From Planctomycetes bacterium B3_Pla (GTDB taxonomy: Bacteria > Planctomycetota > Phycisphaerae > Sedimentisphaerales > Anaerobacaceae): a DNA stretch of 64,000 bases. Position numbers and translations under genes: made by a program. Under the pieces are notes generated by a model. The model made no database searches and had not been told where the DNA came from. It saw only the letters and a program-made list of their open reading frames with translations. This document shows, piece by piece, positions 17,429 through 25,661 of the stretch. The DNA is taken from contig NJBM01000004.1 of NCBI GenBank assembly GCA_005223045.1, forward strand, positions 1 to 64,000, given 5' to 3'. The first letter of the stretch is position 1. Every line of letters begins with the position of its first letter.

Positions 17429-19606
17429 ATGTTCGAGAAATTGATCTATCTGGTCTGCTCTGTTCTGCTGCTGGGTCTGGCCTTTGCAGGCACAGTCAAT
17501 GCCGGGCGGCCCGGTCTGGTCGGCCACTGGCGACTGGACGAGGGAACAGGAACCACCGCCGGAGACGCCAGCGGCTACGGCAACACCGGTGCTCTTGAAG
17601 GAGGCGCTCAATGGACAGGGGGCAAGCTGGACGGCGGTGTCTATCTCGACGGCCAGGACGACTACATCGAGATTCCCAATATCATTAGTGAGGTGGGCAC
17701 AATGAGCTTCTGGTTTAAGCCCGACTGGGACGGCTCGGACCCGGCGGACTACAGGCTCTTCGACGCGAGCCTGGGCGGCATATACTTCTTCATATCGAAG
17801 GGTGCAGACCACGCCGACATCAATCCGGAGGATTTCGGATTCTATTTCGAGGACGCCACCGACGCCGACTACCAGGGCATCGAGATTGACCCGGCCGGTG
17901 TAATATTGGCCGATACGTGGTTTCACGTCGCCGTGACGTGGGAGTTCAACGGCGGCCCCGCGATCCTGTATATTAACGGCGAGGAAGTCTCGCGGGCGGA
18001 CACGTTGGGTCCTCTGCCGGCACTTCATGCGAACCCGCGCTTCGGCTTACAGACGATTGACTACATCGCATCGGCAAATGGTGCAACGGGTGTCATCGAC
18101 GATATTATGATTTACGAGATAGCCTTGGCGCCAGCAGAGATCCCGGTCATTATGCAGGGTCTCGGACAGTTCCCGTGGTCCTGGAATCCCGGTCCGCTCG
18201 ACGGCGCGTTCTTGCAAGACACATGGGGAACGCTGAGCTGGTCGCCTGGAGATTTCGCGGTTTCACACGATGTGTATCTGAGCGACAACTTCGACGACGT
18301 CGATGCCGGCACAGGCGATAGTTTCCGCGGTAACCAGGTAGAAACGCTCTTAATTGTGGGCTTCCCCGGATTCCCTTATCCCGACGGCCTCGTCCCGGGC
18401 ACGACCTACTACTGGCGAATCGATGAGGTCAACGAGGCCGAGCCGAACAGTCCGTGGAAGGGGGATATCTGGAGCTTCTCGGTCCCGCCCAAGACCGCTT
18501 ATAATCCCGATCCGGGCGATGACGCCGAGTCTGTGGCCCTGGACGCGGAGCTTAGCTGGACGGGAGGCTTCCGTGCGAAACTGCATACCGTCTATTTCGG
18601 CGACAATTTCGATGATGTGAACAGTGCTGCCGGAGGTCTTATCCAGGGAGACGCCACTTTCACTCCCCCAGGCCCGCTTGAATTGGCCAAGACCTACTAC
18701 TGGCGCGTTGACGAGTTCGATCCGCCGATGACGTACAAAGGCGCTGTCTGGAGCTTCACTTCAGAGGGCACCGCGACCGACCCGGTCCCGGCCAAGGGCG
18801 CTGTCGATGTATCGCCGACGCCGATTCTGAAATGGACTCCGGCGAATCTTGCCGCCTCGCATGAGGTGTATTTCGGAGCGGATGCAGATGCCGTGAAGAA
18901 TGCCGGCAAGACTTCGTCCGAGCACAAGGAAACCAAGGCGCTTGGCGCCGAGAGTTACGACGCCGGCAGACTTGAGCTGGAGACGACTTACTACTGGCGT
19001 GTGGACGAAGTCAACGACACCAATCCGGGCAGTCCGTGGGTCGGTAATGTCTGGAGCTTTACGACGGGTGATTTTCTCGTCGTCGATGATTTCGAGTCCT
19101 ACAATGACATCGACCCGCCCGACGAGGCGAGCAACAGGATATTCGACAAGTGGATAGACGGCTTTGGAACCACGACAAACGGGGCACTGGTCGGCAACGA
19201 CCTGCCGCCTTATGCCGAGCAGACTATCGTTCACGGCGGCGCCCAGTCGATAATATATCGCTACGACAACGCCAACAAGACCTCCGAGGCAACCATGACG
19301 CTGGTTTATCCGCGTGACTGGACCGAGGAAGGCGTCACCAGGTTGTCGTTGTGGTTCAGGGGTGTCCCCACCAATGCAGCCGAGCGGATGTTTGTCGCTC
19401 TAAACGGTGTCGCGGCAATCTATCACGATGATCCTGCTGCCACCCAGCTAACCGGCTGGAATGAGTGGATCATCGACCTGGCGGCTTTTGGTGTGGACCT
19501 GACCAATGTCAATTCGATTACCATTGGCATCGGCACCAAGAACAGCCCGGCCGCCGACGGTGGCACAGGGACGATGTACTTCGACGACATTCGGCTGATT
19601 CGGTAA
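17429..19606 (+). CDS. Secreted LamG-domain protein, paralogue 2
   Basis: A 725-residue exported protein built like its neighbours: signal peptide (1-25), LamG jelly roll (about 28-240; 'GLVGHWRLDEGTGTTAGDASG', 'GVYLDGQDDYIEIPN', 'DTWFHVAVTW'), three fibronectin-III-like modules ending in 'YYWRIDEVNEAEPNSPWKG', 'YYWRVDEFDPP' and 'YYWRVDEVNDTNPGSPW', and the C-terminal 'VVDDFESYND...MYFDDIRLIR' sandwich. The third module differs clearly from the nearly identical pair in paralogues 1 and 3, so this copy is outside that exchange. AAGGAGG lies 7 bases before the ATG. Binding to polysaccharide at the cell surface is inferred from LamG; the ligand is unknown. Confidence 0.85.
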   Translation: MFEKLIYLVCSVLLLGLAFAGTVNAGRPGLVGHWRLDEGTGTTAGDASGYGNTGALEGGAQWTGGKLDGGVYLDGQDDYIEIPNIISEVGTMSFWFKPDWDGSDPADYRLFDASLGGIYFFISKGADHADINPEDFGFYFEDATDADYQGIEIDPAGVILADTWFHVAVTWEFNGGPAILYINGEEVSRADTLGPLPALHANPRFGLQTIDYIASANGATGVIDDIMIYEIALAPAEIPVIMQGLGQFPWSWNPGPLDGAFLQDTWGTLSWSPGDFAVSHDVYLSDNFDDVDAGTGDSFRGNQVETLLIVGFPGFPYPDGLVPGTTYYWRIDEVNEAEPNSPWKGDIWSFSVPPKTAYNPDPGDDAESVALDAELSWTGGFRAKLHTVYFGDNFDDVNSAAGGLIQGDATFTPPGPLELAKTYYWRVDEFDPPMTYKGAVWSFTSEGTATDPVPAKGAVDVSPTPILKWTPANLAASHEVYFGADADAVKNAGKTSSEHKETKALGAESYDAGRLELETTYYWRVDEVNDTNPGSPWVGNVWSFTTGDFLVVDDFESYNDIDPPDEASNRIFDKWIDGFGTTTNGALVGNDLPPYAEQTIVHGGAQSIIYRYDNANKTSEATMTLVYPRDWTEEGVTRLSLWFRGVPTNAAERMFVALNGVAAIYHDDPAATQLTGWNEWIIDLAAFGVDLTNVNSITIGIGTKNSPAADGGTGTMYFDDIRLIR

Positions 19607-19797
19607 TGAAGGAAAAATCAAATATCAAAGATTAAATATCAAAGTTGATGAACCGCTTCGCGGGCTGTTTGAGGAGCCTCGCCGAAGGCGATTCCAATCC
19701 CGATGCGTCGGGATTGCATTTTCACCCCTAAGGGGTAAACTTTGATTTTTGATTTTGCTACCGCATTTTGATTTATCTAAAGAAGAGTAGAGACCCG

Positions 19798-19838
19798 CGT
19801 GGATCGCTTTATGTGAACCTTTTTTTGAAGGAGGAGCA
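19798..19838 (+). promoter_or_regulatory. Conserved proximal leader and ribosome site of LamG paralogue 3
   Basis: CGTGGATCGCTTTATGT (19798-19814) matches 17386-17402 before paralogue 2 exactly, and TTTTTTTGAAGGAGG follows. The distal promoter block (TTGAC...TATAA) and GGATTCTGCTTGT element are absent here, so this copy may be read from upstream or from an unseen promoter. Confidence 0.5.
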
Positions 19839-19840
19839 TT

Positions 19841-21958
19841 ATGTACAAGAAACTGATTTATTTATTTTCTTTTGTTTTGGTGCTGAGCATAGCAGGTAAT
19901 GCCTCAGCGGATCTGGTGGCGCACTGGAAGCTTGATGAGGGCTCTGGCAATACCGTATATGACTCAGGCACCTCTGGGAACGACGGCACCTTTGAAGGCG
20001 ACCCGCAGTGGGTGGCAGGATATTACGGCGGTGCCCTGGAATTTGATGGTACTGATGATAATATTGATTGCGGGAATGACGATAGCTTCAACATCACGGA
20101 TGAAATCACACTGTCAGCCTGGATTAATATGGCACGGCGTCCAAACGTGGATAATTGGTACACCATTCCGTGGAAGGAAAACGCATATTCTATGTACTTG
20201 TATGGCGCAGACAATACGGTAACAACTTTAAGTGCGGATTTCTGGCTTGACACCGGAAGAGCCGATATCTGGGATGGACCGGACATAGACATTCCTCCAA
20301 ATGATTGGACACATATAGCAGTAACATTCAATGGTACAGATTTCGAATTTTATGTGAATGGTGAACATGATTATACACAAAATGCACCAGGCACCATAGA
20401 GATTAGTGCAATTAACTTTTTGTTTACTCAAGCTGGTTCAAATTTTGCAGGCCTGATCGACGATGTCCGGCTCTACAACCGCGCACTGACGCAGGCCGAG
20501 ATTCTGGCTGCTATGGAAGGTAGTGAAGGATTTCCGTATGCCCTGGGCCCAAATCCTGCTGATGGTGTGTACTACGAGGATACGTGGGTAAACCTTAGCT
20601 GGCGGCCCGGAGATTTCGCCCTCACGCACGATGTGTACATCGGAGACAATTTCGACGACGTCAACAACGGAGCCGAAGATACTTTCCTGGGCAATCAAAC
20701 CTCGACGCAATTTATTGTCGGCTTCCCCGGCTTCCCCTATTCTGACGGTCTTGTCCCGGGCACGACCTACTACTGGCGAATCGACGAGGTCAACGAGGCA
20801 GAGCCGAACAGCCCGTGGAAAGGTGATATCTGGAGCTTCTCGATTCCGCCCCAAACGGCTTACAATCCCGACCCGCCCGACGGAGCCGAGTTTGTGGACC
20901 AGAATGCGACCTTTACCTGGACGCCAGGATTCGGTGCCGCATTGCATAGCGTTTATTTTGGCACTGACTATGACGATGTAAACAATGCCGCCGGAGGCGC
21001 CCCGATGGGTACTGTAACCTATGCTCCGGGAACACTCGAATCAGAGAAGGTTTATTACTGGCGGATCGATGAGTTTGTACCCCCGATCACACACAAAGGC
21101 AAAGTCTGGAGCTTTACGACTCCGGGCGCCGTGGGCAATCCACAGCCGGCCAACGGCGCGGCGGATGTGCAGATGATCGCAACGCTGAGCTGGACGCCGG
21201 CTGACAATGCCGCCTCGCATGAACTATACTTCGGCGCCGATGCGGATACCGTCAAGAACGCCACCATAGCTTCGCCCGAGTATATAGGCCCCAAAGCGCT
21301 TGGCGCCGAGAGCTATGATCCCGGAGGACTTGCATGGGACAACAGTTATGCCTGGCGCGTGGATGAAGTCTATCCGGACGGCACCGTCAAAGGCCTTGTC
21401 TGGAGTTTTTCGACGGCCGACTTTATTCTGGTGGATGATTTCGAGTCTTACAATGATGTCGATCCGCCCGATCCCGCGAGCAACAGGATATTTGACAAGT
21501 GGAAAGACGGCTTTGGAACCTCGGACAACGGGGCCCTCGTCGGCAATGACCTTCCTCCTTATGCCGAGCAGACTATCGTTCACGGCGGCGCTCAATCGCT
21601 GCCGTATTCCTTCGACAACAACAACAAGACCTCTGAGGCGACGCTGACGCTGGTCTATCCGCGTGATTGGAGCGACCAAGGCGTTACGAAGCTGTTGTTG
21701 TGGTTCCGCGGTGATGTAGCCAACGCTGCCGAGCGGATGTATGTTGCTCTTGGCGATGCGGTTGCATACCACGATGACCCTGCTGCAACACAGCTAATAG
21801 GCTGGACCCAATGGGTTATCGACCTGCAAGCCTTTGCCGATCAGGGCGTGGACCTTACCAACGTCAATTCAATTACCATTGGCATAGGCACAAAGGGCAG
21901 CCCGGCTCCCGGCGGCACAGGGACGATGTACTTCGACGACATTCGGCTGATTCGGTAG
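19841..21958 (+). CDS. Secreted LamG-domain protein, paralogue 3
   Basis: A 705-residue exported protein: signal peptide (1-24, ending NASADL), LamG domain (about 25-220; 'VAHWKLDEGSGNTVYDSGTSG', 'GGALEFDGTDDNIDCGND', 'DWTHIAVTFNG', 'GLIDDVRLYNRALTQAEIL'), three fibronectin-III-like modules and the 'DDFESYND...FDDIRLIR' sandwich. Module 3 (about 21118-21415) is nearly base-for-base the same as 15490-15785 of paralogue 1, which suggests recent gene conversion. The region 20100-20450, inside the LamG domain, is noticeably more AT-rich than the rest, as if that domain had a different origin. Role inferred as surface carbohydrate binding. Confidence 0.85.
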   Translation: MYKKLIYLFSFVLVLSIAGNASADLVAHWKLDEGSGNTVYDSGTSGNDGTFEGDPQWVAGYYGGALEFDGTDDNIDCGNDDSFNITDEITLSAWINMARRPNVDNWYTIPWKENAYSMYLYGADNTVTTLSADFWLDTGRADIWDGPDIDIPPNDWTHIAVTFNGTDFEFYVNGEHDYTQNAPGTIEISAINFLFTQAGSNFAGLIDDVRLYNRALTQAEILAAMEGSEGFPYALGPNPADGVYYEDTWVNLSWRPGDFALTHDVYIGDNFDDVNNGAEDTFLGNQTSTQFIVGFPGFPYSDGLVPGTTYYWRIDEVNEAEPNSPWKGDIWSFSIPPQTAYNPDPPDGAEFVDQNATFTWTPGFGAALHSVYFGTDYDDVNNAAGGAPMGTVTYAPGTLESEKVYYWRIDEFVPPITHKGKVWSFTTPGAVGNPQPANGAADVQMIATLSWTPADNAASHELYFGADADTVKNATIASPEYIGPKALGAESYDPGGLAWDNSYAWRVDEVYPDGTVKGLVWSFSTADFILVDDFESYNDVDPPDPASNRIFDKWKDGFGTSDNGALVGNDLPPYAEQTIVHGGAQSLPYSFDNNNKTSEATLTLVYPRDWSDQGVTKLLLWFRGDVANAAERMYVALGDAVAYHDDPAATQLIGWTQWVIDLQAFADQGVDLTNVNSITIGIGTKGSPAPGGTGTMYFDDIRLIR

Positions 21959-22419
21959 TAGGAAAAAATTAGATATCAAAGATTAAATATCAAAATTGAT
22001 GAGCCGCTTCGCGGTCTGTTTTAAGGAGCATCGCCGAAGTACATGTTTAGCCAAGTAAAAGCCATCCCCATCCCGATAAGAGACAATCGGGATGAGGCTG
22101 CCACCCAATCGTCATCTCGACTGGAGCCGAAGGCGGAATGGAGAGATCTATTTAGAATCGATTTCTCCACGTAGCCTGTCCTGAGCGTAGTCGAACGGGT
22201 CCCAACTTGCGTTGGGACTCCGGTCGAAATGACAGCCGGGTCGCAAATGCCAACTCCGGCTAAACACATACTCGCCGAAGGCGATTCTCCGTAAGGAGTC
22301 CCCGGGACCATAACTTTGATATTTGATATTTGATATTTGCTTTTGATATTTGCTTTTGATATTTGACTTTTGCCGGTTATTATCTGCAAAAACGAGTTTT
22401 TCAAAGGCAGAAAATTTTA
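21959..22419. other. Intergenic repeat region
   Basis: No gene is supported. It contains ATCAAAGATTAAATATCAAA-type tracts (21965-21998) and TTGATATTTGATATTTG runs (22312-22372), also present at 16362-16385 and 19616-19645 after the other LamG genes. A palindromic stretch around GTCCCAACTTGCGTTGGGAC (22199-22218) is also present. Confidence 0.5.
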
Positions 22420-23475
22420 ATGGCCGACGCCAGGGCTATCAAGAGCAAGCGTATATTCCTGTTTCTGCGGGTCGCAGTGGTGGTTTTGGGCGTTGCTCTT
22501 GCGATAATCTGGGTCTCCGACGAGCAGCGCTGGGCGAAGCTCAAGGCGATTTTCGGGCAAATGAGCATGTTGGTTTTTGCTGTTACGTTGGGTATTTTCG
22601 GCCTAAGCCAGCTTCTGATAGGTGTGCGCTGGTGGCTTCTGCTTCGCACACAGGGCATTTTCATCAGTTATTGGGTCGCCGTAAGGCTGTATCTATTGGG
22701 GTGGTTCTACAATAATGTTATGCCGAGTTCGGTGGGCGGTGATTTGGTCCGGCTGTGGTACGTTACCAAGCATACGGACAAGAAGTTCGAGGCGGCGTTG
22801 AGCGTTCTGGTTGACCGGATGATCGGATTGGTCAGTACGCTGTTCATAGCCGCATTTTTCTATATCGTGTTCCTGCGATCAGAGGGCAAGAAGATAGATT
22901 TTGTCGCAGGCAATGGCTTCCTGGCGTCTTTGGGGCGGTATAAGTGGTGGTTACTGTCGATTGGTTTGGCTGTCGCAGCGCTCTTTGTGGTGCTCTTGCT
23001 GGTTGGCAGAAGCCGGGTGATATTAAAGGCGTCGTGGTCGCATTTCTGCACGCACGCCGCGACGGCCCTGAAGAAGTTGGGCAGCGCCGGCATCCTTTAC
23101 AGTAGAAAGCCGGCGGCGCTGCTTGCGGCGTTTGGGCTTACGGTTGTGTTGCAGATAATGGCTATTACCGGCTTCTGGTTTCTGGGCGTAAATCTCGGGA
23201 TTGAGGCGAGCATCAAGTATTACTATGTCTTTTTCACGCTTGTCTGGGTTATCGGGGCGATTCCGGTGAGCATCGGCGGGGCCGTGGTAATAGAAGTCGT
23301 TCTCGCGGGTCTGTTCGTAAAATTCGCCGGTGTCGATGAAACCGCCGCCGCGGCGCTGGCGCTTTGTCAGCGGTTCGTCTGGATTATAGCTTCGTTGCCC
23401 GGTGCTGTGATACATTTGATTGGCGCGCATTTGCCGAAAGACTTTTTTCTTGACTATGATGACGTGATAAACTAA
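22420..23475 (+). CDS. Lysylphosphatidylglycerol-synthase-like flippase-domain membrane protein
   Basis: A 351-residue inner-membrane protein with about eight hydrophobic helices, belonging to the LPG synthase transmembrane / UPF0104 family. Family signatures visible are 'YLLGWFYNNVMPSSVGGDLVRLWYV' and 'IGAIPVSIGGAVVIEVVLAG'. There is no soluble aminoacyltransferase domain, so it is the flippase-type half only; such proteins move lipids or polyprenyl-linked sugars. I start at the ATG at 22420 (MADARAIKSKR) since the upstream open part is short and lacks a ribosome site. A DUF502 gene follows 102 bases downstream on the same strand. Confidence 0.82.
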   Translation: MADARAIKSKRIFLFLRVAVVVLGVALAIIWVSDEQRWAKLKAIFGQMSMLVFAVTLGIFGLSQLLIGVRWWLLLRTQGIFISYWVAVRLYLLGWFYNNVMPSSVGGDLVRLWYVTKHTDKKFEAALSVLVDRMIGLVSTLFIAAFFYIVFLRSEGKKIDFVAGNGFLASLGRYKWWLLSIGLAVAALFVVLLLVGRSRVILKASWSHFCTHAATALKKLGSAGILYSRKPAALLAAFGLTVVLQIMAITGFWFLGVNLGIEASIKYYYVFFTLVWVIGAIPVSIGGAVVIEVVLAGLFVKFAGVDETAAAALALCQRFVWIIASLPGAVIHLIGAHLPKDFFLDYDDVIN

Positions 23476-23577
23476 GTTACGGTGTTTTAGATTGTGTATG
23501 GGTCTGTGGACCCCTTTAGCAGAGCGAAAATCCGCAATTTGAAGGCGGTTGGGGGTGGTCGTGTTGAGGATCTGCCT

Positions 23578-24327
23578 ATGGCGGGACGTTTTAAGAGCTA
23601 CTTTTTGCGTGGGTTGGCCGTGTTGTTGCCGGCCACTCTGACGATAGGGATATTCGTCTGGGGCTACACCTTCATCCAGGAGAACATCAGCAGCCACATA
23701 AATCATGGGCTGGTTCGATTACATCTGTTTTCTAAAGGGATTGAATGGGACCCAGCAGAAGGTAGTGAAGATTATAAATTCTCGACAGATCAGAAGGAAA
23801 TCTGGACAAAATTCTGGGTTGATGGATGGGGCTCCATAGCGGGCTTTCTGATAGCTTTGATTATCGTTTGTGTTGTTGGAGCATTATTAGCCAGCGTTGT
23901 GGGCAGAAGCCTTTGGAGAATGGTCGAAAAGTTCATAATGAACACGCCCGTGCTAAGTAAGGTCTATCCTTATGTAAAACAGATAACCGATTTTGTACTT
24001 ACGCAGGAGGAGCAAAAGCAGCTCTTCCGGCGGGTAGTGGCGGTCGAGTATCCGCGAAAGGGGATATGGTCGGTGGGGTTTGTTACCGGCACGGGGCTTG
24101 AGAAGGTCGTGGAGGCCGTCAAGAGAGAATTTGTTACGGTTCTGATACCTACTTCGCCGACCCCATTCACGGGGTTTGTGATTACCGTTCAGAAAAGGCA
24201 GACTATAGATTTGGATATGACAATAGAAGAGGCGTTAAGATTCATCGTCAGCGGCGGGGTAATCACGCCGGACAACGAGTCGGCAACGGCTGTTTTGCCG
24301 GAGCCTGATTCGCAGGACAAGGGATAA
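23578..24327 (+). CDS. DUF502 family membrane protein
   Basis: A 249-residue membrane protein of the DUF502 family, function not established. Two hydrophobic spans are visible: residues about 8-30 ('FLRGLAVLLPATLTIGIFVWGY') and about 90-112 ('IAGFLIALIIVCVVGALLASVVG'). The rest is cytosolic with the conserved 'IPLLSKVYPYVKQ'-like 'NTPVLSKVYPYVKQITDFV', 'GIWSVGFVTG' and 'VLIPTSPTPFTGFV' segments. GAGGA precedes the ATG at 23578; the frame is open from 23494. It leads into the hibernation factor gene, 48 bases on. Confidence 0.88.
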   Translation: MAGRFKSYFLRGLAVLLPATLTIGIFVWGYTFIQENISSHINHGLVRLHLFSKGIEWDPAEGSEDYKFSTDQKEIWTKFWVDGWGSIAGFLIALIIVCVVGALLASVVGRSLWRMVEKFIMNTPVLSKVYPYVKQITDFVLTQEEQKQLFRRVVAVEYPRKGIWSVGFVTGTGLEKVVEAVKREFVTVLIPTSPTPFTGFVITVQKRQTIDLDMTIEEALRFIVSGGVITPDNESATAVLPEPDSQDKG

Positions 24328-24375
24328 GGGCGGGTTCTGTGTGAACCTCGGAAATAACAGTTAAGGAGAATGATC

Positions 24376-24714
24376 TTGCTTTTTACTATCAGCGGCAAAC
24401 ATGTCGAAATAACCGAAGCTATCCGAAGCCATGCCGAGACAAAGACTTCCAAGCTTCCCAAGTATTACAATAGTATCAATCGGGTTGAGGTGATTATAGA
24501 CGGCAACAAGGGTGGCAACACGAGCGTGGAGATTATCGCGAAAGCCGAGCACGGCAAGATTTTCGTTGGCACCGAAACAGGCCAGGATGCCTACCGGTGC
24601 ATTGATATGGCCGTTCACAAGCTTGAGCGACAGCTCAGAAGAAAAAAGAGCAGGGAACGAGACAACAAACACTCAGGCACTCAACCGAGCAGCTATCCTG
24701 ACGCTGCGGAGTGA
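24376..24714 (+). CDS. hpf: Ribosome hibernation promoting factor (short form)
   Basis: Binds the 30S subunit in the decoding region and silences ribosomes in starvation. The 112-residue protein has only the S30AE domain ('FTISGKHVEITEAIRSHAETK', 'VEVIIDGNKG', 'GQDAYRCIDMAVHKLERQLRR') and a short polar tail, so it is the short HPF/YfiA type without the dimerising C-terminal domain. I choose the TTG at 24376, since AAGGAG lies 7 bases before it; the ATG at 24370 would be only one base from that site. It sits just before the PTS genes, the same neighbourhood as hpf-ptsN in proteobacteria. Confidence 0.9.
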   Translation: MLFTISGKHVEITEAIRSHAETKTSKLPKYYNSINRVEVIIDGNKGGNTSVEIIAKAEHGKIFVGTETGQDAYRCIDMAVHKLERQLRRKKSRERDNKHSGTQPSSYPDAAE

Positions 24715-24790
24715 CATAGGCCGTATGTGTGCGGCAGATGATATTTGGTTTGGCTTTTAGACGGTCAAGGATGATTTTTGGGCAGATAGG

Positions 24791-25264
24791 ATGAAACTCG
24801 CAAATTTTATCTGTTTTGAGGCAACAGTTCCCGAGTTGCAGGCATGTGAGCGTGACGGTGTAATCGCCGAGCTTGTCAAGTCTCTTGATGAAGCCGGTAA
24901 GCTGAGAAAGGGCAAATGCAAGGATGTTGTAGCCGGAGTGATAGAACGGGAAGATGAAGCCAGCACCGGGATGGGCAAGGGCGTAGCCATGCCTCACGTA
25001 AAGCACAGGGCGGTCAAAAGTGTGATTGCCGCGATCGGGCTCAGCGCCGCCGGCGTTGAGTTTTTCGCTCTCGATAAGCAGCCTGTCTATTCGGTGATAC
25101 TCCTAATCAGCCCTGAGGGTAATCCCGACGAACATTTGCAGGCGATGGAGAGCATCTTCAGGCACCTGCAGCAGGAGAAGTTCCGCAGGTTTCTCAGAAT
25201 GTGCGGCAGCTCCGAGCAGGTCAAAGAGCTTCTCATAGAAGCCGATGAAGACCCATCTTTGTAA
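24791..25264 (+). CDS. ptsN: PTS IIA protein, PtsN/fructose type
   Basis: Soluble phosphocarrier of the phosphotransferase system, 157 residues, a single EIIA-Fru/Ntr domain. The phosphorylated histidine is H69 in GVAMPHVKH. The surrounding 'EDEASTGMGKGVAMPH' is canonical for the family. With no EIIB or EIIC in the window it most likely has a regulatory role, as PtsN does. It lies between hpf and the HPr and EI genes, all on the same strand with gaps under 80 bases. Confidence 0.9.
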   Translation: MKLANFICFEATVPELQACERDGVIAELVKSLDEAGKLRKGKCKDVVAGVIEREDEASTGMGKGVAMPHVKHRAVKSVIAAIGLSAAGVEFFALDKQPVYSVILLISPEGNPDEHLQAMESIFRHLQQEKFRRFLRMCGSSEQVKELLIEADEDPSL

Positions 25265-25303
25265 CGGTGTTGATTGATGAACGAGAACTGAAGGACCAGA
25301 ATC

Positions 25304-25624
25304 TTGGAAACGCAGGCCGGGCAGGATTCACTGGAAAACACGGTTCGTGAAGCAGAGCTTGAGATAAAAAACTCAGACGGGCTTCACATGCGCCCGGCGA
25401 TGAGATTTGTCGATGTTGCAAACAAGTTCGACAGTGACGTCACCGTCAGCAACGGCGAAACTAATGTTGACGGCAAGAGTATAATGCAGATTACGATGCT
25501 TGCCGCAACCTGTGGGACCAAGCTAAAGATTCGGATCGAAGGTCAGGATGCAAAAGAAGCGATGGATGCTTTGCAAGAGCTCGTCGAAGACAAACATTTC
25601 GATGAGCCGACACCGTCACGATAG
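25304..25624 (+). CDS. ptsH: Phosphocarrier protein HPr
   Basis: Receives phosphate from EI and passes it to IIA proteins. The active histidine is H28 in NSDGLHMRPA, and S59 in 'VDGKSIMQITMLAA' corresponds to the regulatory Ser46, so HPr kinase control is possible, although no hprK is in the window. The start is a TTG at 25304 with AAGGA upstream. The N-terminus is about 13 residues longer than usual (METQAGQDSLENT), and no closer start codon is apparent. It lies 39 bases after ptsN and 37 before ptsI. Confidence 0.92.
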   Translation: METQAGQDSLENTVREAELEIKNSDGLHMRPAMRFVDVANKFDSDVTVSNGETNVDGKSIMQITMLAATCGTKLKIRIEGQDAKEAMDALQELVEDKHFDEPTPSR

Positions 25625-25661
25625 CGTACGGCGACAACATACCGAATGAGAGAAGTGCATT

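Noticed and set aside
17251..17598. Plus-strand frame of 115 codons across the leader and start of LamG paralogue 2
   Set aside because: It runs out of frame through the signal peptide of the real gene, and the conserved leader blocks do not preserve this frame in paralogue 1.
22021..22404. Minus-strand frame of 127 codons between the LamG array and the flippase-like gene
   Set aside because: Built from palindromic and ATATTTG repeats; no domain pattern.
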